In this document: piece by piece, positions 63,703 to 64,000 of the stretch | How the letters are laid out: each line of letters begins with the position of its first letter | How positions within the stretch are numbered: the stretch's first letter is position 1 | Assembly (NCBI RefSeq): GCF_009789555.1 | Contig: NZ_CP046902.1 | Location: forward strand, 112,001 to 176,000 | Reading direction: 5' to 3' | Source: Stutzerimonas stutzeri | GTDB lineage: Bacteria > Pseudomonadota > Gammaproteobacteria > Pseudomonadales > Pseudomonadaceae | Length of the DNA stretch: 64,000 bases | Made by a program: the position numbers and the translations under genes | The notes under the pieces: generated by a model | The model's database searches: none | What the model was told of the DNA's origin: nothing | Seen by the model: the letters and a program-made list of their open reading frames with translations, nothing else

Positions 63703-64000
63703 ATGCATGTAAGCCAATTATGCCAGCGAGACTTGCAACAGCTCACCCATAATGCGGCGGTTCTCGAAGCGGATGGCCTGGGCCCTAAAGTCCTGCAGCT
63801 CGAGAACGGTCAGTTCCTGAAAATCTTCCGTCGCAAGCGCTGGCTCTCTTCCGCACTGCTACGGCCTTACTCGCGCCGCTTCATCAACAACGCAGAACGC
63901 CTCCGGGGCCTGGGCATCGCCACGGTGGACGTCCAGGCGCTGTACGAGCTGCCGGACAGGTCGGCCAGCGCGGTGCTGTACGCCCCGCTGCCAGGCGACT
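63703..64000 (+). CDS. Probable LPS kinase, N-terminal part (runs off window)
   Basis: The frame from ATG 63703 is open for 99 codons to the end of the window. The product begins MHVSQLCQRDLQQLTHNAA and continues with VLQLENGQFLKIFRRKRW, which resembles the N-terminal lobe of LPS-core or toluene-tolerance-type kinases found next to msbA in pseudomonads. The catalytic lobe lies outside the window. It is divergent from the O-antigen-ligase-like gene with 97 bp between. A TAGAAT -10-like box is at 63651-63656. Confidence 0.7.
   Translation, partial: MHVSQLCQRDLQQLTHNAAVLEADGLGPKVLQLENGQFLKIFRRKRWLSSALLRPYSRRFINNAERLRGLGIATVDVQALYELPDRSASAVLYAPLPGD

Overview
The window is an ordinary high-GC gammaproteobacterial chromosome segment. 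It most probably comes from a Pseudomonas of the stutzeri (Stutzerimonas) type. Pointers are FimX with its usual neighbour, a RhdA-type rhodanese with the CQTHHRS active-site loop, the lptE-holA-arfA and lipA/lipB-ybeD-dacA-rlpA-mltB-rodA-mrdA-rlmH-rsfS-nadD-proA gene orders, and a nudF-cpdA-yqiA-parE-parC block beside thiC and a tolC-like gene. No insertion sequence, prophage, CRISPR array, tRNA or rRNA was seen. Nearly all of the window is coding.

Layout. 1-2770 (+): the 3' end of leuS, then lptE, holA and the short ribosome-rescue gene arfA, whose coding region carries a 14-bp perfect hairpin. 2831-5464 (+): an MltB-type lytic transglycosylase and lipA. 5560-15653 (-): a long cell-wall and housekeeping cluster running from proA down to lipB (lipoylation, peptidoglycan elongation, ribosome maturation, NAD and proline synthesis). 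15915-21998: a DedA-PAP2 fusion, a LON-domain protein, an LrgAB-like pair, a MaoC hydratase, a MORN-repeat/caspase-like lipoprotein and an NAD(P)-binding oxidoreductase. 22002-29891: orn, a membrane-anchored methyltransferase, rsgA, motAB with a good FliA-type promoter, an HDOD protein, rhdA and psd. 30048-33997: an uncharacterised protein directly upstream of fimX. 34130-39255: an alcohol dehydrogenase, serB, a divergent AhpA/Smp-like membrane protein and a PqiC-like lipoprotein. 39470-47914 (-): nudF, a DUF1249 gene, cpdA, yqiA, parE, two small secreted or membrane proteins and parC, several joined by 4-bp ATGA overlaps. 48131-54150: a DUF3298-like lipoprotein, cytX and thiC (thiamine, with a TPP riboswitch before thiC and a terminator just before cytX), and a tolC-like gene. 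54261-64000: LPS-related genes (waaA, hldE, msbA joined in frame to an O-antigen-ligase-like module, and the start of a probable LPS kinase), interrupted by an SMR transporter and an oxidoreductase, aldo/keto reductase and unknown-protein group.

The genes fall into a few working groups: cell-envelope building (dacA, rlpA, mltB, rodA, mrdA, lptE, waaA, hldE, msbA, psd); thiamine synthesis and precursor uptake (thiC, cytX); DNA topology (parC, parE); second-messenger and motility control (cpdA, fimX and neighbour, HDOD protein, motAB); and ribosome quality control (arfA, rsgA, rsfS, rlmH).

The points most worth a second look are the arfA hairpin, the open reading frame joining the O-antigen-ligase-like module to MsbA, the MORN/caspase-like lipoprotein, the terminator 14 nt before the cytX start codon, the FliA promoter of motAB, and the degenerate PilZ-like motif in the protein upstream of FimX. 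Many starts here are GTG or TTG; I chose them by homology to known N-termini and by Shine-Dalgarno spacing.
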